Shown here: piece after piece, positions 18,893-27,259 of the stretch
How positions within the stretch are numbered: position 1 is the first letter of the stretch
How the letters are laid out: each line of letters begins with the position of its first letter
Origin: Clostridium sp. 1001271st1 H5
GTDB taxonomy: Bacteria; Bacillota; Clostridia; Lachnospirales; Lachnospiraceae
Direction: 5' to 3'
DNA: 64,000 bases
Assembly (NCBI RefSeq): GCF_005845215.1
Contig: NZ_SPHO01000003.1
Location: 248,001 to 312,000, forward strand
Program-made: the position numbers and the translations under genes
The notes under the pieces: generated by a model
Told to the model about the DNA's origin: nothing
The model's input: only the letters and a program-made list of their open reading frames with translations
Databases searched by the model: none

Positions 18893-18909
18893 TTCGACCA
18901 CTGGTCGAA
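18893..18909 (+). promoter_or_regulatory. TetR operator O2 (perfect palindrome)
   Basis: TTCGACC-ACT-GGTCGAA is a perfect 7-bp inverted repeat with a 3-bp centre. Its centre is 44 bp (about four helical turns) from that of O1. It lies just after the predicted transcription start. Confidence 0.75.
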
Positions 18910-18990
18910 ATATTGGAAAACAAGGAATTCAATGGCATGGGGCAGGACCCCGCCGGAAATGCGCTGAATGGAACCTCAGGAGGAAACCTC

Positions 18991-19542
18991 ATGATTTATC
19001 TGGCTTCATACGAGCCCGGCGGCACTCTTTATAACCGGGAGCGGGAACATTTACTGGGCAGGAGTCTGCTGAACTTCGGTCTTTTGAAGGAGTACGGACG
19101 GACCTGGGAGGTAATGGCCCAGGCAGGTACAAAGCCGTATCTTGAAGGGGCCGGGGGCGTGGAATTTAATATCAGCCATACAGAGGGGCTGGTAGTCTGT
19201 GCCATTGGGGACAGCGTGCTGGGCGTGGATACGGAACGGATTCGTCCGTTTAAAGGGAGTCTGATGCGGCGCATGTGTTCCGAAGCTGAGCGCAGCTTTG
19301 TAATGTCGGCAGCCTCTGAGACAGAGCGGCAGGAACGGTTCTTCCGCCTGTGGACGCTTAAGGAGAGCTTTGCCAAGGCCATTGGCCGGGGGCTGGCCTT
19401 CCCTCTGGGGGATATCACATTTTACCTGGAAAAGGGCGGCGTAAAAGGGAGTATTCCTGGCTGGAGGTTTTACCAGTCCAGGGTTTACCAGTCATATATC
19501 ATATCCGTCTGTGCGGCGGATGAAAAAGGAGAGGCAGTATGA
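18991..19542 (+). CDS. Sfp-type 4'-phosphopantetheinyl transferase
   Basis: 183 residues. The Mg2+/CoA-binding motif GVDTE (Asp80, Glu82) and the W121-T-L-K124-E125-SFAK128 motif define the Sfp family, which attaches phosphopantetheine from CoA to carrier proteins. The ATG at 18991 follows AGGAGG by eight bases. The open frame extends upstream, but those codons overlap the promoter and operator. It is the first gene of the operon. The carrier protein encoded at 22301 is its probable substrate. It overlaps the next gene by 4 bp. Confidence 0.93.
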   Translation: MIYLASYEPGGTLYNREREHLLGRSLLNFGLLKEYGRTWEVMAQAGTKPYLEGAGGVEFNISHTEGLVVCAIGDSVLGVDTERIRPFKGSLMRRMCSEAERSFVMSAASETERQERFFRLWTLKESFAKAIGRGLAFPLGDITFYLEKGGVKGSIPGWRFYQSRVYQSYIISVCAADEKGEAV

Positions 19543-19856
19543 GCTACGAAGAAGTATTTGTAAAGGTAAAGGAAATTTTCATGAAAGCGGATGTGAGCAG
19601 GGTGGAGGAGCATCTGGCGTTTCAGTTTAATATTACAGGCGAGGGCGCGGGCGCGTTTTATGCAGAGGTAAAGGACGGCAGTCTCAGTGTGGAGCCATAT
19701 GAGTATTACGACAGGGACGCAACGTTTATCTGTTCCGCAGATACACTTATCAGACTGGCATCGGGAAAGCTGGACCCGGTCTTTGCATTTACAACAGGAA
19801 AGCTGAAGGTTGAGGGAAGTCTGGAAAAGGCATTGATGTTACAGAAGTTTGTATAG
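19539..19856 (+). CDS. SCP2 sterol-carrier-like lipid-binding protein
   Basis: 105 residues, close to the size of a single SCP2 domain. The C-terminal part, LIRLASGKLDPVFAFTTGKL then KVEGSLEKA, is the conserved SCP2 pattern of a hydrophobic pocket for fatty acyl chains. Its ATG overlaps the PPTase stop (ATGA). In this context it may hold or present an acyl substrate or lipid product for the other operon enzymes. This is inference from neighbours. Confidence 0.88.
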   Translation: MSYEEVFVKVKEIFMKADVSRVEEHLAFQFNITGEGAGAFYAEVKDGSLSVEPYEYYDRDATFICSADTLIRLASGKLDPVFAFTTGKLKVEGSLEKALMLQKFV

Positions 19857-19881
19857 GCGGAAGCATTAAGGAGTGAAGCAT

Positions 19882-20841
19882 ATGGGAATCAAAGGATGGA
19901 TACTGGGACTGGCAACAGCAGGAGCGGCGGGGGAATACGGCATTGCCCGATATTTCTTCCATCGGACCGTGGTCCGGGGAAATGCAAAGCGCGACAGGAC
20001 CCGGAAAATGGCGGGTACGGACTGGGACGCCTATATACCGGGTATCCGCGCCAGCAGGGAATGGCTGGCAGGACAGCCTCAGGAAGAGGTGTACATAACA
20101 TCCGGGGACGGGCTCAGGCTCCATGGCACCTTTTTTGGCTGTGAAGGTTCCAGGAAGGCGGCGGTGTGTTTCCACGGCTATACCAGCGAAGGACTCAATG
20201 ACTACACGTCCATTGCAAGATTTTATCTGAATCACGGCTTTAATCTGCTGGTGGTGGATGAGCGGGCCCACGGCAAAAGCGAGGGCACCTATATTGGCTT
20301 TGGATGTCTGGACCGCCATGACGCCAGGCAATGGATGGAGTACGTGGTGGGGCGTTTGGGTGAGGACTGCGAGCTGATGCTGCACGGCATTTCCATGGGA
20401 GCAGCAACCGTGCTGATGTCCACGGGATTAAACCTTCCAAGGCAGGTCCGGGGGGCTGTGTCCGACTGCGCCTTCACATCTGCCTGGGAAGTGTTCAGCC
20501 ATGTGCTGAGGAGCATGTACCACATGCCGGCCTTTCCCGTGATGCAGATTGCGGACCGCATGGCCAGAAGCGAGGCAGGATACGGGCTGGATGAATGCAA
20601 TGCCAGGGAAGAGGTAAAGAAGGCGCACATTCCCATCCTGTTCATACACGGGGATGGGGACACCTTTGTGCCATGTTCCATGGTGTATGAGCTGTACGGG
20701 GCCTGCGGGTCGCCCAAGGAGCTGCTGGTTATACCGGGAGCCAGCCATGCAGAGGCTTACTATAAGGATAGGGACCGCTATGAAGCTGCAGTTGAGAAAC
20801 TGATTGCCCGTGCTTTTGGAAAAGAGGAGAACGAAGTATGA
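19882..20841 (+). CDS. Alpha/beta hydrolase with N-terminal membrane anchor
   Basis: 319 residues from the ATG at 19882, about 8 bases after AAGGAG. A GTG nine bases upstream overlaps that site and is less likely. A short hydrophobic N-terminus (about 5-26) is followed by an alpha/beta hydrolase fold with Ser171 in HGISMG, Asp260 in HGDGDTFVP and His289 in GASHAE. CFHGYTSEG forms the oxyanion region. It overlaps the condensation gene by 4 bp (ATGA). In this operon a thioesterase or product-releasing role at the membrane is plausible but unproven. Confidence 0.88.
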   Translation: MGIKGWILGLATAGAAGEYGIARYFFHRTVVRGNAKRDRTRKMAGTDWDAYIPGIRASREWLAGQPQEEVYITSGDGLRLHGTFFGCEGSRKAAVCFHGYTSEGLNDYTSIARFYLNHGFNLLVVDERAHGKSEGTYIGFGCLDRHDARQWMEYVVGRLGEDCELMLHGISMGAATVLMSTGLNLPRQVRGAVSDCAFTSAWEVFSHVLRSMYHMPAFPVMQIADRMARSEAGYGLDECNAREEVKKAHIPILFIHGDGDTFVPCSMVYELYGACGSPKELLVIPGASHAEAYYKDRDRYEAAVEKLIARAFGKEENEV

Positions 20842-22244
20842 AGACAAGGAAAGGCTACAAGGTATACCCGCTGACATCAGCGCAGAAGCTTCACTTTTAC
20901 TGCCTGAAATACTGTCCTAAAAAACAGGTGCTGAACATCGGGTCCAGCCTGACCATCCAGGTGGACCTGGACTGGGAGGTGCTTAAAAGCTGCATTAAAG
21001 AGGCCATTGCCCGCTGCGATACCATGCGTCTGCGCTTTACCCATGACAAGGAGGGTAATATCTACCAGTATGTGGTGAAGGAGGAGACAAAGGAAATCGA
21101 GCACTTTGACTTCACCGGCTGGAGGGAGGAGGACGCGGAGCAAAAGCTCAGGGAGTGGACTGAGATTCCCTTTGAGCGCTACGATTCCCCCATGCACCAC
21201 ATTGTGATGATTAAAATGCCGGATGGGTATCAGGGCTTATACATCTGCGTGGACCACATGACCATGGATGCCCAGTCCCTGATTCTGTTCTTCCGGGATG
21301 TGATTGAGCTGTATGCCAGCAGGTTCTATGAGGAAGTGGACCATCCAAAGGAGATGTCTTCCTATATCAGGCAGCTGGAAAAGGACCTGGCCTATGAGGC
21401 CGGAAGCAGGGCCAGCGAAAAGGACAGGGAGTTTTTCCAGGAGCTGATTGCTTCCTCCGAACCCATTTTCACGGATATATACGGTCCGGGGAAGCTGCTG
21501 GATGAGAGAAAGGCCGTCCGCAACCCCGGGCTGCGGGCAGCTACCAACACCTCGGATAATGTGGAGGCCAATATCACTAACTTCCACCTGGAAGGGGAAC
21601 CCTCCGGCCATCTGCTGGATTTCTGCGAGAAATACAGTATTTCCATGACCTGTCTTCTGCTAATGGGCCTTCGGACCTATCTCCAGAAGGAAAATGACCA
21701 GGATGATGTCTCCATCACAACCACCATTTCCAGACGGGCAACCCTGTCGGAGAAGCGCTGCGGCGGAAGCAGGATTCACTGTTTCCCCTTCAGGACCATT
21801 GTGCCCAGGGAGGACACCTTCATGGAGGGTCTGCTTAAGATAAGGGATGCCCAGAACCAGTACTTCCGCCATGCCAATTACAGTCCGTCGGAGTATTTCA
21901 ACTACAGGCATGATTATTATAACCTTAAGGACGGGCAGACCTATGAGCCGCTGAGCCTTACCTATCAGCCGCTGGCCATGAAGTACGACGGGCCCGGCCT
22001 GGACAAGCTGGGGGACATCAAGTACAAGACCGCCCGCTATTCCAACGGCGTGGCTGCCCACACCCTGTATCTTACGGTGAGCCACAGGGCGGAGGACAAC
22101 GGACTGGACTTTGGTTTTGAGTACCAGACCGGCGTGGTGACGCCGGAGAAGCTGGAGTACATCTATTACTACCTTTGCAGGATTATCTTCCGGGGCGTGG
22201 AAGACCCGGAGCGCACGGTGGGGGAAATCCTGGAGATGGTGTAA
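20838..22244 (+). CDS. Stand-alone condensation-domain protein (NRPS C-domain/acyltransferase superfamily)
   Basis: 468 residues, the size of one free condensation domain. The active-site motif reads VDH140MTMD144A, so the second His and the Asp of HHxxxDG are kept while the first His is Asp and the Gly is Ala. Later blocks (SITTTISRRA, FPFRTIVPRED and the C-terminal VSHRAEDNGLDFGFEYQTGVV) match the superfamily. Such enzymes join an acyl chain held on a carrier protein to an amine or alcohol. With the free ACP and ligase downstream, it probably makes an N- or O-acylated product. The acceptor is unknown. Confidence 0.85.
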   Translation: MKTRKGYKVYPLTSAQKLHFYCLKYCPKKQVLNIGSSLTIQVDLDWEVLKSCIKEAIARCDTMRLRFTHDKEGNIYQYVVKEETKEIEHFDFTGWREEDAEQKLREWTEIPFERYDSPMHHIVMIKMPDGYQGLYICVDHMTMDAQSLILFFRDVIELYASRFYEEVDHPKEMSSYIRQLEKDLAYEAGSRASEKDREFFQELIASSEPIFTDIYGPGKLLDERKAVRNPGLRAATNTSDNVEANITNFHLEGEPSGHLLDFCEKYSISMTCLLLMGLRTYLQKENDQDDVSITTTISRRATLSEKRCGGSRIHCFPFRTIVPREDTFMEGLLKIRDAQNQYFRHANYSPSEYFNYRHDYYNLKDGQTYEPLSLTYQPLAMKYDGPGLDKLGDIKYKTARYSNGVAAHTLYLTVSHRAEDNGLDFGFEYQTGVVTPEKLEYIYYYLCRIIFRGVEDPERTVGEILEMV

Positions 22245-22300
22245 GCCGGTATATATTTGGAACAGAAAACGGAAAATAACAATAAGGAGGATACAAGGAT

Positions 22301-22531
22301 ATGTTTGAAGAATTAAAGGAAATCATCTGTGAATATGTGGATGTGGCGCCGGAGACCATTGGGGAGGACTCCAGGTTCATCGAGGACCTGGGTTTCAACT
22401 CCTATGATTTCATGAGCATGGTGGGAGAGATTGAGGAGAAATTCGACGTGGAAGTAGAGGAACGGGAAGTGGTCAACGTAAAGACCGTAAAGGATGCAGC
22501 GGATTATATCCAGTCCCTGCAGGCAGAGTAG
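22301..22531 (+). CDS. Acyl carrier protein
   Basis: 76 residues, acidic, with DLGFNSYDFMSMV around Ser34, the phosphopantetheine attachment site (usual LGxDS, here LGFNS). AAGGAGG precedes the ATG by about nine bases. It is clearly a dedicated carrier rather than housekeeping AcpP, because it is embedded between the condensation protein and the ligase and no fab genes are nearby. It should be activated by the PPTase and loaded by the ligase. Confidence 0.93.
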   Translation: MFEELKEIICEYVDVAPETIGEDSRFIEDLGFNSYDFMSMVGEIEEKFDVEVEEREVVNVKTVKDAADYIQSLQAE

Positions 22532-22553
22532 GCCGTAAGGGCAGGAGGAAGAT

Positions 22554-24062
22554 ATGGCAGCAGAGACATTAAGGGATGTAATCCGGCACGGCGCAGAGGC
22601 TTATGGAGAGCAGACAGCATTCCGGTACAAGGTAAAGAAGGAAATCATTGATAAGTCATACAATGAGGTGAACCTGGATTCCATGGCCGTAAGCCGCGCT
22701 CTGGAAGCCCTTGGAATGAAGGGCAGGCACGTTGCCGTCATAGGCGCAACCACCTACCAGTGGATTGTCACCTATTTTGGAATCGTGAACAGCGGCAGCG
22801 TGGCAGTGCCAATCGACTCCCAGCTTCCGGCGGAAGCCATTTATGAGCTCTTAAACAGGGCGGATGTGGAAATGCTGGTGTACGATGAACTGCGGGCCGA
22901 CGTGGCAGAGGCTGTTCAGGAAAAATGCCCGGGTATCAGGCATGTGGTTTCCATGCAGGCCTGTGAGCAGACGGGAGATGTGCTGTCGCTGTCCTGCCTC
23001 ATAGCGGAAAATGCCGGTGCATACGAGACAGAGCCTGTCCCGGACCAGCTCTGCACCATACTCTTTACCTCAGGCACCACCGGGAAGAGCAAGGGAGTCA
23101 TGCTGAGCCACAGGAATCTGACTGACAATGCGGTCTGCCTGGACATGAAGATACCTGCAGGTACCGTGTCCATGACCCTGCTGCCTATCAACCATGTGTA
23201 CTGCCTGACCATGGACATCATAAAGGGACTTTACATAGGAATGATTATCTGCATCAATGATTCCATCATGCATGTACAGCGCAACATGAAACTGTTTAAG
23301 CCGGAAATTGTGCTGCTGGTCCCCCTTGTCATTGAGTCCATTTACGGTAAGCTTAAGGATGCCGGAAACCTGATACCCAAAAAGATGGTGGCAAAGGCTG
23401 CCTTTGGAGGCAATCTGAGAATCATTTGCAGCGGCGGGGCCTATCTGGACCCGGACTATATAGACCGTTTTAAGGAATACGGCATTACCATCCTTCAGGG
23501 CTACGGAATGACTGAGTGTTCTCCTGTCATCAGCACCAACCTGGAATGGGAGAATAAAACGGGCTCAGTGGGAAAACTTCTTCCCAACTGCCAGGCCAGG
23601 GTTGTGGACGAGGAAATCTGGGTAAGGGGCTCCAGCGTCATGCAGGGCTATTACAAGATGCCTGAACAGACAGCCGAGACATTGGAGGACGGATGGCTTA
23701 AGACAGGGGACTTAGGGTATGTGGACGAGGATAATTTTGTCTATATCACAGGCCGCCGCAAAAACCTGATTATCCTGGCCAACGGTGAGAATGTGTCTCC
23801 GGAGGAGCTGGAAAATGAGCTGAGCCGTTCGGAACTGGTGAAGGAAATTCTGGTACGGGAAAAGGATAAGATAATCGAGGCGGAGATATTCCCGGATTAC
23901 GAGTATGCGAAGAAAAAGCATATTAAGGATATACGGGGAAAGCTTCAGGAATTGATTGACGGGTTTAATAAGGATATGCCGGTTTATAAGAGAATCTACA
24001 GCCTGATTGTCAGGGAAACGGAGTTTGAGAAGACGCCGTCTAAGAAAATTAAGAGATTTTAG
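22554..24062 (+). CDS. AMP-dependent acyl ligase (fatty acyl-CoA/ACP synthetase family)
   Basis: 502 residues. The adenylate-forming motifs are complete: LFTSGTTGKSKGVM (about 170-183), GYGMTECSP, TGDLGY, then GRRKNLIILANGENVSPEE, and a C-terminal catalytic lysine in TPSKKIKRF. It resembles FadD-like ligases more than NRPS amino-acid adenylation domains. It would activate a carboxylic acid, probably fatty, and pass it to the ACP at 22301, which lies 22 bp upstream. It is the last gene of the operon and is followed by a strong terminator. Confidence 0.92.
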   Translation: MAAETLRDVIRHGAEAYGEQTAFRYKVKKEIIDKSYNEVNLDSMAVSRALEALGMKGRHVAVIGATTYQWIVTYFGIVNSGSVAVPIDSQLPAEAIYELLNRADVEMLVYDELRADVAEAVQEKCPGIRHVVSMQACEQTGDVLSLSCLIAENAGAYETEPVPDQLCTILFTSGTTGKSKGVMLSHRNLTDNAVCLDMKIPAGTVSMTLLPINHVYCLTMDIIKGLYIGMIICINDSIMHVQRNMKLFKPEIVLLVPLVIESIYGKLKDAGNLIPKKMVAKAAFGGNLRIICSGGAYLDPDYIDRFKEYGITILQGYGMTECSPVISTNLEWENKTGSVGKLLPNCQARVVDEEIWVRGSSVMQGYYKMPEQTAETLEDGWLKTGDLGYVDEDNFVYITGRRKNLIILANGENVSPEELENELSRSELVKEILVREKDKIIEAEIFPDYEYAKKKHIKDIRGKLQELIDGFNKDMPVYKRIYSLIVRETEFEKTPSKKIKRF

Positions 24063-24070
24063 AAAGAGAG

Positions 24071-24120
24071 CTGACTCCTGGCGGGAAATAATGGGTTTTC
24101 CGGCCGGGAGGCAGTTTTTT
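24071..24120 (+). terminator. Terminator of the condensation/ACP operon
   Basis: CTGACTCCTGGC and GGAAA pair with TTTTCC, GGCC and GGGAGGCAG, followed by TTTTTT. Confidence 0.88.
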
Positions 24121-24158
24121 GATTCATTGTCTGGAAACGGATGCGGGAGGAATTTTTG

Positions 24159-24187
24159 TTGTAAATCATCTTCAGAACGGCTATAAT
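24159..24187 (+). promoter_or_regulatory. Promoter of the AAA/PD-(D/E)XK gene
   Basis: TTGTAA (24159-24164), 17 bp, TATAAT (24182-24187): near-consensus sigma-70 spacing, ending about 35 bp before the start codon. Confidence 0.75.
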
Positions 24188-24222
24188 TTTATATAAGAAA
24201 GCAGGAAAGGCTGGAAGTCATA

Positions 24223-25857
24223 ATGAAAAAACTGCCTATTGGAAATGATGAATTCAGGGAATTGCGTGAGAACGGCTATTATTATGTGGATAAGACCATG
24301 ATAATTAAGGATTTTCTTGACAGCGGTGATAAAGTTACATTAATTGCAAGGCCGCGCAGATTTGGCAAAACATTGAATATGACAATGATGCGGGAATTTT
24401 TTGATGTAAACGCAGACAGCAGGGCTATTTTTCAGGGACTTGATATCATGGATACCGATTATGCGTCAAAGCTTAACAGCTGTCCGGTCATTTTTTTATC
24501 GCTCAGAAATTGCAAGGGAAAGAACATGGATTTCCTGACCTATCAGATTCGCGCGGAATTGGCCCGTGAATTTAACCGTTTTGCAGAGCTGTTTGATTTG
24601 GATGATACAGCGCAGAAAAAGCCCTATTCGGTCCGCCAGTTTGAGCAGATGTTAGGAATGCTGGAGAACCGTGATTTGTCAGCCATGTACATGACAACTG
24701 CGCTTGCGGATTTAACCCGGATGATTCATGAATTTTATGGAATTCCACCATTATTGATTATCGACGAGTACGACCAGCCAATAATCAGCAGCTATGAACA
24801 TGGATATCATGATGATATGGGGGACTTTTTCTCTGCATTTTATGGGGCAGGATTAAAAGGCAACCCTGATTTGGGGCAGGCTATTTTGACGGGCATACAA
24901 AGAGTTGCCAAAGAAAGTATATTTTCGCAGCTGAATAATCCTAAAATATATACAGTTATGAATGGACGGTATTCAAGATATTTTGGGCTTACCAGCAGGG
25001 AGGCAGACACACTTTTAAGGTATTATGGCAGAAGTCTGGATGACGGTGTGAAACGGATGTATGATGGATACCGGTTTGGAGAGGATGAGATATATAATCC
25101 ATGGTCCATACTTAATTATGCGGACAGTGGATTTTTAGACCACTATTGGGTCAATACACCCTCTAATTATCTTGTACGGCAGGCACTTGAAAAAGCCAGC
25201 AGAAGCTTTTGGGAGGATTTTGATGTATTGGCTGCAGGAGGTTCTTCGTCTGTTTGGCTCAATCTGGATACTTCGTATACGGAACGTGAGAGTAATTATA
25301 GTTTGTGGGGACTTCTTGTCAATGCCGGGTATGTGACAGTGGAGAAGCGCATCGACGCAAATTCAGCAGTTATCCGTATTCCCAATGAAGAGGTGATGTC
25401 GGAATTTTTGGTATTGGTAACGGAAATCGCAGGTATCGAAGGCCAGGGATTGCAGGAAATGTTTCAGGCACTGACACATAAAGACATAAATCGTTTTTTG
25501 GATATATACAGGAACCTGGTTATTACCTGTACGAGCTTTATGGATGCCAGAGAGAATGCGTATCATATGCTTTTCCTGGGAATGTGCATGACGCTAAGGG
25601 GGGTGTATCAGGTCAGCAGTAATCTGGAATCCGGAACAGGAAGAAGCGATATCATTTTAAAATCATTGAAAGTATCTCTGCCCCATGTGATTATTGAGTT
25701 TAAACAAGGAAATAATATTGAAAAGCTGCAGAATGAAGCTCTGAAGCAGATAGAAGACCAGAAATATTTTGCCGGGTTGTCCGGTGAGGTGGTGTGCATT
25801 GGAATTGCCCATGACGGAAAGCGGTGTACTGCAGCATATAAAATCCTGACACAATGA
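24223..25857 (+). CDS. AAA-ATPase-like protein with C-terminal PD-(D/E)XK nuclease domain
   Basis: 544 residues. It opens with PIGNDEFRELRENGYYYVDKT, then a modified Walker A IARPRRFGKT (41-50) and a Walker B LLIIDEYDQPI. The C-terminus has GRSDIILKS and IIEFKQG, matching the D and ExK of the nuclease fold. This two-domain family is common, often in many copies, in gut Firmicutes and Bacteroidetes, and its function is not established. Base composition is visibly richer in A+T and more TTA/ATA-using than its neighbours, and the gene sits alone between its own promoter and terminator, which suggests horizontal acquisition. Confidence 0.88.
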   Translation: MKKLPIGNDEFRELRENGYYYVDKTMIIKDFLDSGDKVTLIARPRRFGKTLNMTMMREFFDVNADSRAIFQGLDIMDTDYASKLNSCPVIFLSLRNCKGKNMDFLTYQIRAELAREFNRFAELFDLDDTAQKKPYSVRQFEQMLGMLENRDLSAMYMTTALADLTRMIHEFYGIPPLLIIDEYDQPIISSYEHGYHDDMGDFFSAFYGAGLKGNPDLGQAILTGIQRVAKESIFSQLNNPKIYTVMNGRYSRYFGLTSREADTLLRYYGRSLDDGVKRMYDGYRFGEDEIYNPWSILNYADSGFLDHYWVNTPSNYLVRQALEKASRSFWEDFDVLAAGGSSSVWLNLDTSYTERESNYSLWGLLVNAGYVTVEKRIDANSAVIRIPNEEVMSEFLVLVTEIAGIEGQGLQEMFQALTHKDINRFLDIYRNLVITCTSFMDARENAYHMLFLGMCMTLRGVYQVSSNLESGTGRSDIILKSLKVSLPHVIIEFKQGNNIEKLQNEALKQIEDQKYFAGLSGEVVCIGIAHDGKRCTAAYKILTQ

Positions 25858-25885
25858 AGAAACGGCTGGACAGTGTGTTATGAGG

Positions 25886-25934
25886 GGGTTAGCGGAATTC
25901 AGAAGAAGATTCTGATTTCCGCTAACCCTTTTTT
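25886..25934 (+). terminator. Terminator of the AAA/nuclease gene
   Basis: GGGTTAGCGGAA pairs with TTTCCGCTAACCC, followed by TTTTTT. The rest of the gap to 26152 holds only an A+T-rich stretch and a -10 box. Confidence 0.9.
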
Positions 25935-26118
25935 GATGATTAAAGGCGGCCTAAAACATACAGTGGTAAAAAGATTACTATAAAAAGTCAAAGATATCCA
26001 TTCTAAAAACCATTTCTACCCTATCTCCGACATCCGGAACAAAAATCCGGGTGTAATTCAGTCAAAATCATACAGTTTTCCATCAATTTATTTTATTCAT
26101 CCGCGACCTGAAAAAAGA

Positions 26119-26124
26119 TATAAT
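26119..26124 (+). promoter_or_regulatory. Candidate -10 box of the M42 peptidase
   Basis: TATAAT 28 bp before the start codon. The -35 region (TTCATC at 26096-26101) is poor. Confidence 0.45.
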
Positions 26125-26152
26125 CAAAAGCGTATTCAGATGGGGGGATGAA

Positions 26153-27190
26153 ATGGAACAGGAGTTTTTGTACCGGCTGCTCTCCTCACAGGGAGTGTCG
26201 GGCAGAGAGACAGAAATCCAGAAAATAGCAGCGGATTATATGGAAGGCTTTGCGGATACGGTTAGGTGTGAGGTAAACGGCAATGTGACCGGCATACTGA
26301 ACCCGGACAGCGGATTTAAGATTCTGCTGGCAGGCCACATGGATGAAATTGGGCTCATGGTTACGGCCCATACAGAGGAAGGCTTCCTGCGGGCAGCCAA
26401 GGTGGGAGGAATCACTCCGCGGATGTATCTGGGACAGAAGGTGCGGATTGATACGGGAAAGGAACTGATATACGGCTCTGTGGCAAGCACGGCTGAATTG
26501 CAGAAAAAGGAAGAACTGCTGGATACGGACCTTTTTATCGACATCGGGGCCAGGGACCGGGAGGAGGCCGGGACATATGCACCTGTGGGTTCCGGCATTG
26601 TGTTTGATACGGACTGGAGGCCCCTTCTGGGGAACTGCATCACCTCCAGGGCTCTGGATGACCGTTCCGGCGCTTTCGTTGTTATGGAGGCATTGAGGCG
26701 TGCAAAGGAAAAGGGATGCAGGAATGGAGTCTATGCCGTCACAACCGTGGGTGAGGAGACTGGATTTGGCGGCGGCGCCTGGGCCGGGGCCAGTATCAGG
26801 CCGGACATGGCCATTGTGGTGGATGTGACCTTTGCCAGCGACGGGCCGGGTGGAAATGATGCTGTACGCGGAAGAGTGGCCCTGGGAGGCGGCCCCGGAA
26901 TCTGTGTGGGGACTATGGGCCATCTGGTGATGAACCGGATGCTGGAACAGGCGGCCGGTCGGTTGGGTATCCGTACACAGCCGGTCATTACGCCGGGAAG
27001 GACTCTTACAGATACGGACGCCATACATATCAGCGGGCATGGCGTGCCTGCAACTCTGGTGAACCTGCCGCTGCGGTATATGCATACGCCGGCTGAGGTG
27101 TGCTCCCTGAACGATGTGGAGGACTGTATTGAGTTAATCAGCGAGTTTGTGTGTATGGTGGACAGACACACAGATTTACGCCCATTTTAG
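26153..27190 (+). CDS. M42 family metallo-aminopeptidase
   Basis: 345 residues. The co-catalytic metal ligands of the family are readable in order: His in LAGHMDEIG, Asp in ALDDRSG, Glu-Glu in TVGEETG, Asp in VVDVTFASD and His in MHTPAE. M42 enzymes are cytoplasmic, usually multimeric, aminopeptidases removing N-terminal residues from short peptides, and older annotations call them endoglucanases. It directly precedes the ABC transporter operon (69 bp) but has no evident functional link with it. Confidence 0.92.
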   Translation: MEQEFLYRLLSSQGVSGRETEIQKIAADYMEGFADTVRCEVNGNVTGILNPDSGFKILLAGHMDEIGLMVTAHTEEGFLRAAKVGGITPRMYLGQKVRIDTGKELIYGSVASTAELQKKEELLDTDLFIDIGARDREEAGTYAPVGSGIVFDTDWRPLLGNCITSRALDDRSGAFVVMEALRRAKEKGCRNGVYAVTTVGEETGFGGGAWAGASIRPDMAIVVDVTFASDGPGGNDAVRGRVALGGGPGICVGTMGHLVMNRMLEQAAGRLGIRTQPVITPGRTLTDTDAIHISGHGVPATLVNLPLRYMHTPAEVCSLNDVEDCIELISEFVCMVDRHTDLRPF

Positions 27191-27259
27191 ATGTATCAGG
27201 AGAAAGGCAGCAACATTCCGGGAAAATCCACGGAATGCAGAATAGAAAGGGGAATTATC

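Noticed and set aside
22554-24062. NRPS amino-acid adenylation domain
   Set aside because: Motifs and the short N-terminal region look more like FadD-type acyl ligases. The amino-acid pocket core motifs are not recognisable by eye.
26153-27190. Cellulase/endoglucanase
   Set aside because: An older label for M42 proteins. The metal-ligand pattern is that of an aminopeptidase.
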